From Rhizopus arrhizus (lineage: Eukaryota; Mucoromycota; Mucoromycetes; Mucorales; Rhizopodaceae): 64,000 nucleotides of DNA. The notes below the pieces were generated by a model that worked only from the letters and a program-made list of their open reading frames with translations, did not search any database and was not told the origin of the DNA. Of this stretch, positions 1 through 11,075 are shown piece after piece. The DNA lies in contig JAKZZE010000005.1 in NCBI GenBank assembly GCA_024220505.1, positions 890,501-954,500 of the forward strand. Direction: 5' to 3'. A program made the position numbers and the translations under genes. Position 1 is the first letter of the stretch. Each line of letters starts with the position of its first letter.

Positions 1-892
1 TAGATTGAATGTCAAATATTGCTGAGCTATGGATTGCCACTTGTAATTCTTGTAAACAAGGAAATTTCTGTAAAAAGTAGCTTATTTGAGGCATATAAAT
101 TGCATCAAAAGAAAAACAGCCCTTAATTGATATTTTTTTCATTGACGGATAAGTTTCGACAGTCTGTGGGACATTTTGCAGGGCTTCTAAGGTGTCTAGT
201 TCAGTCTGTGTTAATCCAAAGTCGTGCCAGTCAATATCCAATTCAGCCACTTGACTGGCATATCTTAAAGCCAGTTCATAGTCTTGTTTTGTGGCATATC
301 CAATTCGAGGAAATATGTTCAACCTGGTCAAGCAAGGGAAAAGCCGCAGTTCAGCTACATCTTCTACACGGACAGGCGTTGATCGAGGTCCTAATAATTG
401 CAGATTTGTCAAACTGGATCGTACTTCTCGCACACACTGGTAATAAAGCTCCAAGTTGTCACTTTCTCGAATTGTATCTGGTATCCTTTGTAGCTTGGCC
501 CAGACATGTCCCTCTTGCATGATTCTCAAGAATGTTTTCCACCATCCATACGACATATTCTCTTCGTCTGATTCGAATACTTCTACATTCGGACAATAAT
601 CAATTAACATAGTCAACCTTTCATATAACTCTTCTAAATTGTAACTTCCTTCCATAAACTTTATTCTTTTCACAAATCGGCCCAGCTGATGAGGTGAGAG
701 ACATATGAACGGTATGTAATCATCTGTGAGATCTTCAAGATAGATGGTGTTGTAAAGGTACGGCGTACAGATCAAGTTCCATGTCTTATTTACTAAACAA
801 TAGTTGACTAAATCTTCTATTGACAAATGTGATATAATCTGGTCCCACATTTCAAGAGGAAGGTTGGACCATACAGCACTTTTGAATTCCAT
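1..892 (-). CDS. F-box protein with leucine-rich C-terminal part (3' end outside window)
   Basis: An uninterrupted minus-strand frame runs from an ATG at 892 to the window edge: 297 codons with no stop. The N-terminus (NLPLEMWDQIISHLS, then EDLVNYCLVNKTWN) is a classic F-box, the motif that docks to Skp1 in SCF ubiquitin ligases. The rest has leucine- and isoleucine-spaced segments typical of the degenerate leucine-rich repeats used to bind substrates. The substrate cannot be told from sequence. No intron is needed. The C-terminus lies beyond base 1. Mucoralean genomes carry many such F-box/LRR proteins, so this is a family call, not an orthology call. Confidence 0.85.
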   Translation of the reverse strand, partial: MEFKSAVWSNLPLEMWDQIISHLSIEDLVNYCLVNKTWNLICTPYLYNTIYLEDLTDDYIPFICLSPHQLGRFVKRIKFMEGSYNLEELYERLTMLIDYCPNVEVFESDEENMSYGWWKTFLRIMQEGHVWAKLQRIPDTIRESDNLELYYQCVREVRSSLTNLQLLGPRSTPVRVEDVAELRLFPCLTRLNIFPRIGYATKQDYELALRYASQVAELDIDWHDFGLTQTELDTLEALQNVPQTVETYPSMKKISIKGCFSFDAIYMPQISYFLQKFPCLQELQVAIHSSAIFDIQS

Positions 893-1711
893 GTGAAAAA
901 AAAGTAATAAAAAAGAAGAATAACTTAAAAAAAATGCATATAAACTAAAAAAAAGAGAAAGAAAGAGAAAAGGTAATTAATCATAATTGAATTTGTTGGA
1001 CAACATTAGTGCGAATCAACACTACTTTTTTTTTTTATAAAAAAAAAGAATCAAGATGATATTCAACCTGCTCACTCTTGTAAATTATCGCAAAGACAAT
1101 CCATCAAAACATCTCTCTCGTTTATAAATAAATATGAATGTAAATCAAGAAAATTATATATTCCGGTATAGCAAAGTTGTTTGAGGTTATACTATGATTT
1201 TTTGATTTATGCATATTAAGCCATACAGTGGGAAATAAATTAATATAGTTTAAATTTCTTTTTTTAAACGTTATTTAAACACATTTGACCAAGCTAACTG
1301 TAAGAGCACTAGTAGGCTAGTAAATTATAATGATTACAGATGCTTCTATATGGTATATTGCTGTTGAATTTGCTCAGTATTTCAAACAGTTTATAGTCAA
1401 ACACTGTTTTGATAAAGAAACGAAGAGGATACGAGGTTATAATAAAATAAAGAAAAGAATAAATGGTATATTGTGAATCTTACTTTTCTTTAAATTGCAA
1501 ATAGATGACCTGGAAAGATTGATTGAGATGGGTCACAACCAATGATTCAAGGCGTATCATTTCTATCCATCGTGCAAAATATTGATAAATGTACAGGATG
1601 GGATTAGAAATGATCACTCATCATTGACGGTTTTTATTTTTTGAAAGCCATCACCAAGTGGTTAAGCTGTTCATCCAATAGAAAGCACAAAAAAAGAATA
1701 AAGCTATATAT
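893..1711. other. Intergenic stretch with a short coding-like segment
   Basis: Mostly AT-rich sequence between the F-box gene promoter and the 3' end of the Cdc24-like gene. On the minus strand, 1618 to 1480 is open for about 43 codons and reads like protein (aromatic and charged residues mixed, ending QFKEK-stop). It has no clear start. It could be a last exon of the Cdc24-like gene or a gene remnant. Nothing else is recognisable. Confidence 0.4.
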
Positions 1712-3401
1712 TTATCTACAGATTTTATTAGAATATTGAGGTACAATTCTTTCTTTTAGCATAGACTCCCACAACTCCAAGTACTCCTGGTTTCTAAACC
1801 AAAACGTAGTATTCATTATCTTAGAATCATTCCAATTGACGGTCAGGCACCACTTGCCATAGCCTAAAGACTGATTACAAACACTCAAAATACGACTATG
1901 AAAGATGCCATATCTAAATTCAAGATTGCTTCTTCTCTTCTTTTTGATTGGAATCGCATTGAGCTTGATCGAATCCTTACTATTGTCCTTACAGATTAAA
2001 ATGATCTTCTCAAAGAGATATACTTGCATCTCCTGTTCAGGAATACCACACTGAAATAGCGACAGTTTATCATGAAGTAAAAGGCTACCAAAACCATCGA
2101 TCTGTTTCGATCCTAACTTATTCACTCGGTGTTTAATCTCATTCACCACCAGAGAGTTTTCATACCTGCGCCGTGTCTCATTTACCCTTTCCACTACGCG
2201 ACGCATGCTTTCTAATCCTTGTCTTATATCAAATGCGTAAGGCCATTCAGGACGCGTGGTCTTAATCAATTCCTGTATTAGTAAAGGATATTTACAGATT
2301 CTCTGCACTGGCTTTATGAGCATGGACAACAACTCATATACAGGGTTTAGAATGTTGGCCAGTCTTTGTAATCGATGGGTCTCTTGAGAGGCCATGTCTT
2401 GTGCAGAAAAATAATTGGAACAATAAAGCTCATACACCGTAAATCTTTTTTCATTTTGAATAAAGAGCGAGCCAAAGTTTTGATCTTTTGGTGATCTTTG
2501 GGCCATATCTTCTAATTGGATCAAGAGCCGTTGTTGGAAATCAACCAAAGCACACAAATTACCAAAGAGACAATGAATAATTTCTGCATTCAAAATGAAT
2601 TGTAATTGTAGTTTGTGCATATAATCCTTTTTTACAAGAGCTTAATCTCCTTTTTGTTTATACTGTTTTTTGCTTTACCTGAAGTACTTCTAAATCCTGA
2701 ACATATTTTCTTTCTGTCTCTAATAATTCAAGCACAACTTTATCACGCACGTCTTTGGGTTCACTTAATGAATATATAACATCGTTGTTTGCTGGAAATG
2801 TAATAATATTCTTTTCTTCTAATATACGTAAAACAATACCAACTGTATTGAGTACCTAACTTGAGTAAGTTCGGTTACTATCACACATACAAGTAACACT
2901 CACCTTAATGAATTCATTAATACTATCTTTATACAAATCTGATAATGTAAACAATTCTTCTTCTTTTAATAATAAGTCCTGCCTGCAGGACACAATAAAA
3001 TGGTACACATTTCTTTTACAGTCATTTAGCTTAGTACTAGAACGATCGATAGGGATTGGTATTCTTGGACTGAGTGCATTGAATAAAGCAGCCAATGGTA
3101 CACCTTGTCTACAGATATCCCAAATTTTATTCAATGGATTGTTATTGGTATTCTCTGCAGTAAAAACAATATAATTTTCTATGTCGGGTACAAGTAACAA
3201 TTTCTCGATTATTGAGCGACAAGAGTGGTAAAGAGATGTTGTACAGGACTGTTTAATGGCAATAATTGATTGAGTGACCATTGAATCATGAAGTGATGAA
3301 GACGAGTTATTGGCACTGGATATTGCGTGTAATGAAGATGATTGTGTACTTGTCTTTTTGAACGAATTCATAGACTTTATCAAGAAAGAAAAATAATTCA
3401 T
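1712..3401 (-). CDS. Cdc24-type Rho guanine nucleotide exchange factor
   Basis: Three exons fit in frame: 3401-2904, 2855-2679 and 2626-1712, giving about 529 residues. Exon 1 carries the Cdc24-specific calponin-homology-like domain (WDICRQGVPLAALFNALSP). Exons 2-3 carry a Dbl homology domain that begins VLELLETERKYVQDLEVLQ and contains the core motif LIKPVQRICKYPLLIQEL, followed by a PH domain with its conserved Trp near the end (LELWESML). Family knowledge: Cdc24 activates Cdc42 by GDP/GTP exchange to set cell polarity. The reading frame stops right after the PH domain, so the C-terminal PB1 domain of classical Cdc24 is absent, or sits in an unfound exon. Another 3' splice (GT near 1740 to AG near 1657, ending MAFKK-stop) is possible. 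Confidence 0.85.
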
Positions 3402-4528
3402 AAAGAATATAAAAAGGATTTAAAGAATATTTTCATTCTCTCCCTTTTTCATCACTTTAGGGTAGCTGACCGGTCTCTCTTTCTCTCTTTTCATTTTTAA
3501 TCTTAACCGACTCGGGATAATAACAAAGTAACACAAATGAAACAAGACATGAAAAAGGAAAATAAAAGAGACAACAAGCGAATAAATTGTGTTTCATTTT
3601 ATTCAATTAAAATATGAGCATGACTCATCTTTATATGTGGATATTCCCCATTTATAAACCAATAGTACTGTTTTATTTAAATATCCAAGAGACTTTTCTT
3701 TGTATGCGTGCCTTATGTCTATCACAGAAATTCATCAATCATTATCGTTAATTGAGAAAAAACTTGTTATCACATATAAAATCAAGCAGAGTTACTATTT
3801 TTACTATTAAATCACAGCAAGCAGGAATGAACAAACGATCCATTTTTGGTCTTATTTTGAGTAAGAGAACAATAAAAGGTGAATAAAGAACTTTATTTTA
3901 AGCTTTTGTGAAACATTATGTTTCAAGACAAAAGTAATTATTCCTTGAGTAAAAGAGCAAAAAACAAAATGAAAATTTCCCTTTTAATGTGCTTTAAAAC
4001 TAAAATTTTTGGTTGGTTTTCTTTCTTTATTTCACTGAATAAAGCTATTTATTCAAGTGGATTAGGCTGGGTATTAAAAAATGGCAAGTAGGGCGATCCA
4101 AAATAAATAATCGTCAAAATAAAAGCAACATGCCGTCTTTTGCTTCATTAAGCTTTCCTTTTTTATTAGGTTACTTATATTTATATATTACTTGGAAAGT
4201 TTTCATCTATCTTTCATCTTGATTATATTACGTTATTTATTATATAGAATAAAATATTCTTCAAAGACAGATATGATTATTTTATAATAACTACATATAA
4301 AAAAGGATATATCCCTACAACTCAAGCTGAAAAAAAAATGCCAAAAAAAAGGAATGTTTCTAACAAGATTAGTACTTTGTTAATAGAATGTGAGATTTAC
4401 CTGGAAATAATAAAGTCCATGTGTAAATTGTTTATTTCCATTCTTGGTGTAAAGGCAAAATTTTGTAATGAGAAGTTGTTGGATATCTACACTCTTTCCA
4501 GTCACAATTTTTTAACAACTTAAAAGAC
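3402..4528. other. AT-rich intergenic region
   Basis: Upstream of the Cdc24-like gene. It holds a pyrimidine-rich stretch just before the start codon (about 3430-3500) and then plain AT-rich DNA. Short open frames such as 4338-4523 have lysine/isoleucine composition expected by chance. No RNA gene was recognised. Confidence 0.5.
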
Positions 4529-5295
4529 TTACTGAAAGTTTTCTTTGTTTGATTTTGTAAAATAAAATAAAAAAATAAAAAAAAAGGAGAGTAACAAAGT
4601 ACTTTTGGATACTTTTAGTTCTGTAAATACTTGTCGTAAGTGCTTCATCACGTTGTCCAGGATGACTGAAGAGTTCGCATCAATGCATTCGAGAATAACT
4701 TTTTTGTGCTGTACGAACGTGAACCCCAAGCCGTTTTGCAGCAGCTGCTACGCTCAGACACCTCTCAAACAATAGCTTGAAGAACCTCACTTTGTCCTGA
4801 TCTGAATAGCGTGTATAGTTTCGCTTCACTGGTGTTTCCCTCATAATGACATCACTACTAGGCTTTGCCTCCTTTTCCATCTGCATTGCCTCTAGTTCTT
4901 TCTCACTCTCCAGAGGCAGTTGAGCTAAATATTGTATATGGGAGCTCAATGTTTCAAGACGAAACTGCTCCTCATCAACAATATAATCCATTGGTTCTGG
5001 CCTGTCGTACTCGTCGACGACAGAACCTTTTCCATTTTCATATAAGAATTGAATGTTCATTATTATATGGTTTCTGGTATAATTGTAGAAAAGAAATAAA
5101 AGGAAGACTAGTACTTGGTGTGTTCTTATATATTCAAAGATGCTAAGACTTGTACCACAAAAAACATTCTTGACAACAGGACATCCGATTTGTCAGTGAA
5201 GTCGAATTTACATTTCGTACAACATGAATTTTGTTCTTGCTATCAGATGAATTCATTTTCCACTAGGACAAATTTGCTTTCTGGAAATAGTGTAA
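4529..5295 (-). mobile_element. Tc1-type transposon relic, 5' part, with internal deletion
   Basis: Degenerate minus-strand copy of the transposase found complete at 43.7-45.1 kb. The N-terminal part (5060 to about 4700) matches it nearly base for base through the helix-turn-helix segment (RCLSVAAAAKRLGVHVRTAQK). Then 92 bp are missing, which throws the frame, and the sequence resumes at KVILECIDANSS and stops matching near 4600, so the catalytic half is gone. The upstream flank (5061-5295) also matches the flank of the other copy, including the terminal-looking segment near 5270-5295 (TTTCTGGAAATAGTGTA on the plus strand). It cannot move by itself. Confidence 0.85.
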
Positions 5296-5355
5296 ATGAG
5301 TTAAAAAAAAAAACTTCATTATCACACTTGCATGTTTGCTTTGATCAAACGGAGC

Positions 5356-5946
5356 CTAAACTTTATTGAACTCTTCAATTGAATAGCCCACGAATAACCA
5401 AAAAGGTATCAATAACTGCATCACTGCGTTTCTCCTTGAACGTAGCACATCTCTTCTCATCAAAAAGGCATGTCCGTCGTCCTTTAAAAACTTGTAATGT
5501 CGCTTCATTCGAAGTATTGTGTACCAAGTCCACATACTCAAACAGACCACACCACCACTAATGGCCATTCTCCACTGTGTTCCCCTGAAAGATTTTATCC
5601 TTTTGATATTGTATCCAACAACACCCCAAAGAGAGCTTGTTCCTACCCATAACAAGTTGTTGATGTAATTTTGATATCTGTCTTGACGTTCCTGTACTCG
5701 TTGCAGTGCTATACAATCCTCTTGAATGTGAATGATGGGTATATCATCATGGATGACTCGCTCAAGCTCTTGTGGATTGGAGATACCAATACAGATAATA
5801 GGTGTTTTTGGATACCGCCTCATACGTTTACTTAAATTCTGTTCTTCCCAGTTGGAATGTGCTAGTTGAAGGATGTGAAGAATCTCTTTTGAATCTAGAG
5901 TTGAAAGTCTTGAAGAAACAATAAACTTGTTAGGAATGTCAAACAT
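5356..5946 (-). CDS. Unknown protein with probable membrane segments
   Basis: Single open frame of 196 codons, ATG at 5946, no intron needed. The first half is hydrophilic and contains a segment that could be an alpha/beta domain (TPIICIGIS). The second half has hydrophobic stretches around residues 97-112, 126-145 and near the C-terminus (LLIPFWLFVGYSI), with many arginines between them, suggesting two or three membrane passes. The stop lies about 60 bp from the end of the Tc1 relic. I do not recognise the family. Balanced composition over 196 codons argues for a real gene, but no motif assigns a function. Confidence 0.55.
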   Translation of the reverse strand: MFDIPNKFIVSSRLSTLDSKEILHILQLAHSNWEEQNLSKRMRRYPKTPIICIGISNPQELERVIHDDIPIIHIQEDCIALQRVQERQDRYQNYINNLLWVGTSSLWGVVGYNIKRIKSFRGTQWRMAISGGVVCLSMWTWYTILRMKRHYKFLKDDGHAFLMRRDVLRSRRNAVMQLLIPFWLFVGYSIEEFNKV

Positions 5947-7080
5947 GGACTGAGTTGTAGTGTGTTAAAGAAGGAGACTACAATCATGTGTTTTCATTGC
6001 ATTTATTTAAACTAAGCCACGCAGTGTACGACCAGGTTGTAGTAGAAGAATACTTACCCTTTCTCCTTTCAATTTACGCGCCTTTTTTATGATAATTACC
6101 GTCTGCTTTAACTGGTATGCTTTATAGTTGCAGTATTCTATCGGATGAAGTCAAGTTTTTAATCCGTTTCGACAGTGTAACTGGTTCTTTCTGTTTAGTT
6201 TAAAGAATAATGCGTCCTTCTTTTCTGAACAACCAATTTCCATACAAAAATAGCAATAAAAAAAATAGTATCATATTGTCTGCTTGAGTCCCATGCTTTG
6301 TTTATTGACAAGAAAATCATACTTAGATAGGCGTTTAAATATTAAAGCATACCGCCCTTAGAGAGTAGCAGAATAAAATAACAATCACAAAAGCAAGTTA
6401 AGCAAGCAAAGATAAGGGTAGACTTGATTTGAACTGGTTTTGGTGATATTAAGCACTTGCTTTTTTTTTAAAAAAAAAAAAAAAACTTAGCATTTATAAA
6501 AAATAAAGGACCTCTTCCTTTTTTGCAACCAGAAAGAGATACAGTGTTTCGCGTTTGAAAGTACAAAAATTAAAAGATAAAAATAAAAACATCTTTAGAT
6601 CCATTGAAGTTTTTGATGATCATTAAATTGTCATTATAACATAAATTCTTGTATTTTGTTTTTTGTACAGTAAACATCTTAAAAACAGTCTGAGCGTATT
6701 TTATTTACTATCCAATAACTTTACAAAGTCTCCTTAAAATCATGTATTATATTATTCCTTTTTCTTGATCGTTGAATCAACTTTTTTCTATAATCAAATT
6801 TTGAAGTGGTTGGTTATCTGTCAACAGAAGTTGAGAGTCTATAAAAAGAATTTCATTACGAGAAGCGAAAGTTTCAATGGCTATTTTTTAATAGCGGGAT
6901 ATTCTTCCAAAAAACCTTTAATAAGAACGCGAGGAAAGTCCAGCAAAGTCGACCGAAACTAAACAAATATTATGGTCAACAGATTGAAGATATTCGAGTA
7001 TGTCTATCGCCAATCAAATAGAAAACTAGTGATGAGTTTTCAGTCTGTATAAGTAGCATTATCCTACCTGGAGTATTTCC
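5947..7080. other. Intergenic region without recognised gene
   Basis: AT-rich DNA between the unknown membrane-protein gene and the decayed mobile-element gene. Contains T-then-A homopolymers near 6460-6485. A 65-codon plus-strand frame at 6765-6962 has no visible domain and looks accidental. Confidence 0.5.
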
Positions 7081-7690
7081 TATTACGTGTTCAAGTTTTT
7101 CCGTCATTTCGTCAATTGTATCCAAATCCCTTTCGTTTCACGGTGAGGATGCATGGTCAGACATTGGAACATAAAATTTATCAACAAGGGAATAGCCAAG
7201 CAGATGATTAGCCATTTGTTGTAAAAGTCTCAGTCTCGTTTCTGAATCAACGTTAGACGGGAATTTGTGAGCATAACCAATGATTTTATAACCATTTTTT
7301 TCAAATTCAAGATGGATGTTTTGTACCTGGGCAAATATTCGCAAATAATCACCAATAAACTGTCTACAAAGAAAAGTATTAGTTATACATTTTGCTTATA
7401 TTATTGTTCGGGCTTACCATAATACACATCGTCTAACACATAAATCTTTTTTTACTATTTGTATTTCTTTCTTGTTTTAAAAATGATACATTTTGAACTG
7501 AGCACCACTTTGCAAATCTCTGGGGCTTTCGTTCATTAAAGAGTGATGTATATGGTTGGATAATTTCAAATATTTCATTTGTTGATAGCAATACGAATGT
7601 TGCCGTAAGAAGGGCAGAACATGTACCACATCAGATGTCCAACTGGAGGCAACAAGGATTGAAGTAGGAACGCCCTGAAATCTTCTTGTA
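7080..7690 (-). pseudogene. Decayed copy of a mobile-element gene with GYxRKS-type motif
   Basis: Minus-strand relic of the gene present in better shape at 61.2-62.6 kb. In order it has a basic block matching that copy (KWC, then QERNTNSKK, at about 7550-7440), an YVLDDVYYG segment, an intron-like gap with GT and AG borders, then LPRYKTS, NLKK, GYKIIGYAHKF, LRLLQQM, SLVDKFYV, ASSP and a tail ending GNTPG. The frame is broken at a T7 run (7295-7301 on the plus strand) and by a TGA right after ASSP. The other copy reads GYVRKS where this one reads GYAHKF. The family looks like a serine-recombinase-type protein of Mucoralean transposons, but that assignment is inference. Confidence 0.65.
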
Positions 7691-7917
7691 TTGGCTTTAT
7701 AGCATTTGTTTTGATGATAAAATCACTTTTACTGATTATTCATAAATTTTATTGATCAACAGAAAATTTCAATAGACTTAAGAATGTTTTTATTTTTATC
7801 TCTTAATTTTTGTATTTTCAAGCGCGAAATACTGTAATTATTTATTTTTTTGACACACTGTTACACCACTTAAAGACTATCCTTTTCTCTCTCTCCCTCT
7901 CTCTCTTTGTATTGTAA

Positions 7918-9434
7918 ATGTCTACAATTGGTCTTCCTTCAACTGGCATTGGCATTGCTCATCTTCCAAACCAAAAGCATCGAATTGTTTCTAAAAAGGG
8001 AACTCAATTTACTTTAATGGTCTGCGGTAAGTTTTACTTGTAATTAACAACATTAAAAAGTAACTTTTTTTTATCCTAAAAGGTGAGTCTGGTCTTGGAA
8101 AGTCAACATTTATCAATACACTTTTTGCAACTACCATTAAAAACTATAAAATACCTGAAAAAAGACATGCAAAACAATTAGATAAAACAGTAGATATTGA
8201 AATTACAAAAGCAGGTAAAGGCAAAGATAAATAAACCAACCTTAAAATAAAAAAAAGGGAGGGGAAGGGAAGGAATTTTTATTAATGCTTAAAAGAACTT
8301 GAGGAAAAGATGTTTCGAGTGAATTTAACAGTGATTGATACACCTGGATTTGGTGATTATGTGAATAATAGAGATAGCTGGACTCCCATAGTAGAATTTA
8401 TTGATGATCAACATGAAAGCTTTATGGTTCAGGAACAGCAACCAAAAAGAGAAGGAAAGATTGACATGCGTGTACATGCCTGTCTTTATTTCATTCAGCC
8501 CAATGGACACAGGTGAGGGAGAGAAAGAGATAGATAGACATGATCATGTTTGCATTGATGCTTACTGTGTGCATATTAGTTTAAAGCCACTGGATATTGA
8601 AATTATGAAACGTCTTAGTTCTCGAGTCAACTTGATTCCTGTGATTGCAAAAGCCGATACATTAATACCTCAAGATTTAATTCTCTTTAAAAATAATGTA
8701 AGTGGAAAGAACTACATCTTGCTTTTCATCTAATAGAGCTATAGATACGTCAAGCCATTGAAGATTACCATATTCGTGTCTACTGTTGCCCTATCGAGAG
8801 TGAAGATGAACACATCACAAAGCGTAATCAGGACATTGCCTTTGCTTCTCCCTTTTCCATCATCGGTAGTACCGACCTTGTTCAAAGATCAGATGGTCAG
8901 CAGGTGAGGGGTCGTGAGTACAGTTGGGGTATTGCAGAAGTTGAAAATGAAGCACACTGTGATTTCAAGAAACTAAGGAACCTATTGATACGTACACACA
9001 TGTTGGATTTATTGACAACCACGGAAGAAGTACATTATGAAAATTATCGACAGCAACAAATGGCAACACGTCAGTTTGGTGAACCAAAGTAAGTTGAAAG
9101 AGATGATGTCGTCATTAATATTAAATGCTTTTTTGGGTGTAGGGCTACTAAGAAGCAAGAGAACCCCAAATTTCGTGAAAAAGAAGAGGAACTTCGTAAA
9201 TCGTTTACAACCAAAGTTAAGAGTGAAGAAACTCGTTTTAGAGAGTGGGAACAGAAGGTAAAACGGTTTTTAAACTGCACTTATGTTATACTTATGAATT
9301 TCAAATAGCTTATTAATGAAAGAGACCGTTTAAATAAGGATTTAGAAATACATCATTCACAAATTAAACAATTGGAGCTTGAATTAGACGTATTGTATCA
9401 ACAAGCATCTCGCAGTGGAACCATTCGCCGTTAA
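7918..9434 (+). CDS. Septin, Cdc12-type
   Basis: Seven exons fit in frame: 7918-8026, 8083-8214, 8296-8512, 8580-8697, 8745-9088, 9143-9257 and 9309-9434, about 386 residues. The GTP-binding motifs are clear: P-loop GESGLGKST, switch [17 protein letters not shown], then the septin-unique element ([18 protein letters not shown]). The C-terminus is a coiled coil rich in E, K and R. The short N-terminus (LPNQKHRIV) and motifs such as [14 protein letters not shown] match the fungal Cdc12/AspC group. Septins polymerise into filaments at sites of polarised growth and septation. A CT-rich tract lies directly before the ATG. The next gene starts only about 40 bp after the stop. Confidence 0.92.
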
Positions 9435-9476
9435 ATAAACAGTTTCCGCTCTCTTAAATTTTTTTTTTATTCTGTA

Positions 9477-11069
9477 ATGACTTGGAAAAGTATACCCAAC
9501 GTTCATTCCAACATTGTGAATGTCACCTTAAAGAAGTATAACGAATTACCTAAACAAGGAAAGCCCATATTTCATGAGAAAAAAGCAGAATGGACAGTAT
9601 TAGCTTCTATTGTTATGATACACCACTGTATGTAATAATAAGTTGTATTTTATTAAGCTAATATTTTCTATAAAGCCACCAAAGATATAAAAGTGATATC
9701 CTTAGGGTAAAGTATCAGATTATTGCTTCATACGTTGTTATTAACATATAAGCAGTACTGGATTAAAATGTTTACCTTTCAGTAAACTATCAAAAGCAGG
9801 CGATAATTTGCATGATAGCCACGCAGAAGTGATTGCTCGTCGAGGTTTTATAAAGTAAGTTGGTTCGTAATAATAAAAATTTATATTAAAACATGAGTGG
9901 CAATAGATTTTTATTGGATCAAGCGAACAGTAATGCGTATTTTGAAACAAAAGATGATAAGTTGACATTGAAGCCTGAATATTCATTTCACATGTACATC
10001 AGTCAATCGCCTTGTAAGCACTTTTAACACAAAAAAGAGCTATTGTTCATAAACTTATAGGTGGTGATGCTTCAATGACTGCCTTGTCCAACAATCAAAG
10101 TCTTGAATCTTTTCAACAATTTCAATCTGGTTCAAATAAACGAAAAAGAATGGAAGAAGAGTATCCATCAATAATAGAAAACATGTACGTGAATAAGAAA
10201 CAAAAGACATCCACACAACAGTTCAGAAGAGGCCGATTTGAATTTGATCAACTGGGTATTTTGAGAACAAAGCCAGGTATACAAAATGATACTACAGTAG
10301 TACATAATTAATGTTTGAACAGGCCGGCTTGATTCTGAGCCTACACTTTGCATGTCTTGCAGGTAAGATGATAGGATAGTAATGAACCGAAGGATAACAG
10401 TTTGTAGTGATAAAATAGCGCGGTGGAATGTATTGGGCACTCAATCAGCTTTATTATCTCATTTGTATCATCCCATTTACCTCGAATCTATCACAATTGG
10501 TGACATGTACGATCAACATGCACTTGAACGCGCTCTTTACGAACGCGTCTCACTTGCTGATTTACCAAACTCTTATTATAAACTCAATCGTCCAGTCATT
10601 TCAAGTACTGATATTTCCTTTGAGGCCTCAAAAACTTTTTTAGAAAAGACCTATGAATTCACGATTCCTTGTTCTACTTGTAATAACACATATATGTATA
10701 AAATACACAAAGTAACGACAATTATTTAGCAATCTTATGGGTGACTGGCATGGTAAAATCCGAAGTATTCGTTAACGGTCAAAAGCAAGGTGCACCTAAA
10801 AATAAGCCAACGAATGCCAAAACAAGGTAAGACCAGATGGACTAAATAGAACACACAGAGATTGATATAAAGAATATAGACCATCCATTTGTAAATTAAG
10901 TCTGCTTCATGAATTTTTAAAGGTATTCAAAAAAGAACACAGTGAATCAAAAAGTTATTTAGATTGGAAAAAAGATGCAGTAGAATATCAACAAGTGAAA
11001 TCCTACTTACTTGATCAAGTATTTCAATCCTGGGTGCAAACACCAAACGAATATGAACAATTTAATTAA
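9477..11069 (+). CDS. tRNA-specific adenosine deaminase 1 (A37 to inosine)
   Basis: Multi-exon gene encoding the deaminase domain of Tad1/ADAT1. The zinc and catalytic motifs appear in order across exons: GTGLKCLP, then [13 protein letters not shown] (zinc His and catalytic Glu), SQSPCGDAS (first zinc Cys) and [13 protein letters not shown] (second zinc Cys), followed by [11 protein letters not shown]. The family deaminates adenosine 37 of tRNA-Ala to inosine. A low-complexity charged insert sits between PCGDAS and the second Cys motif (about 10080-10310), as is common in fungal members. Introns are short GT-AG. The stop at 11067-11069 lies 7 bp from the convergent histidine kinase stop, so the 3' UTRs must overlap. 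Confidence 0.9.
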
Positions 11070-11075
11070 TTATTA

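Noticed and set aside
127..522. A 131-codon plus-strand frame
   Set aside because: It is the antisense shadow of the F-box gene on the minus strand.
6931..6941. GAGGAAAGTCC, which equals the conserved CR-I core of RNase P RNA
   Set aside because: The matching CR-V segment and a plausible P4 helix could not be found in the neighbouring 200 bp, so it is probably chance.
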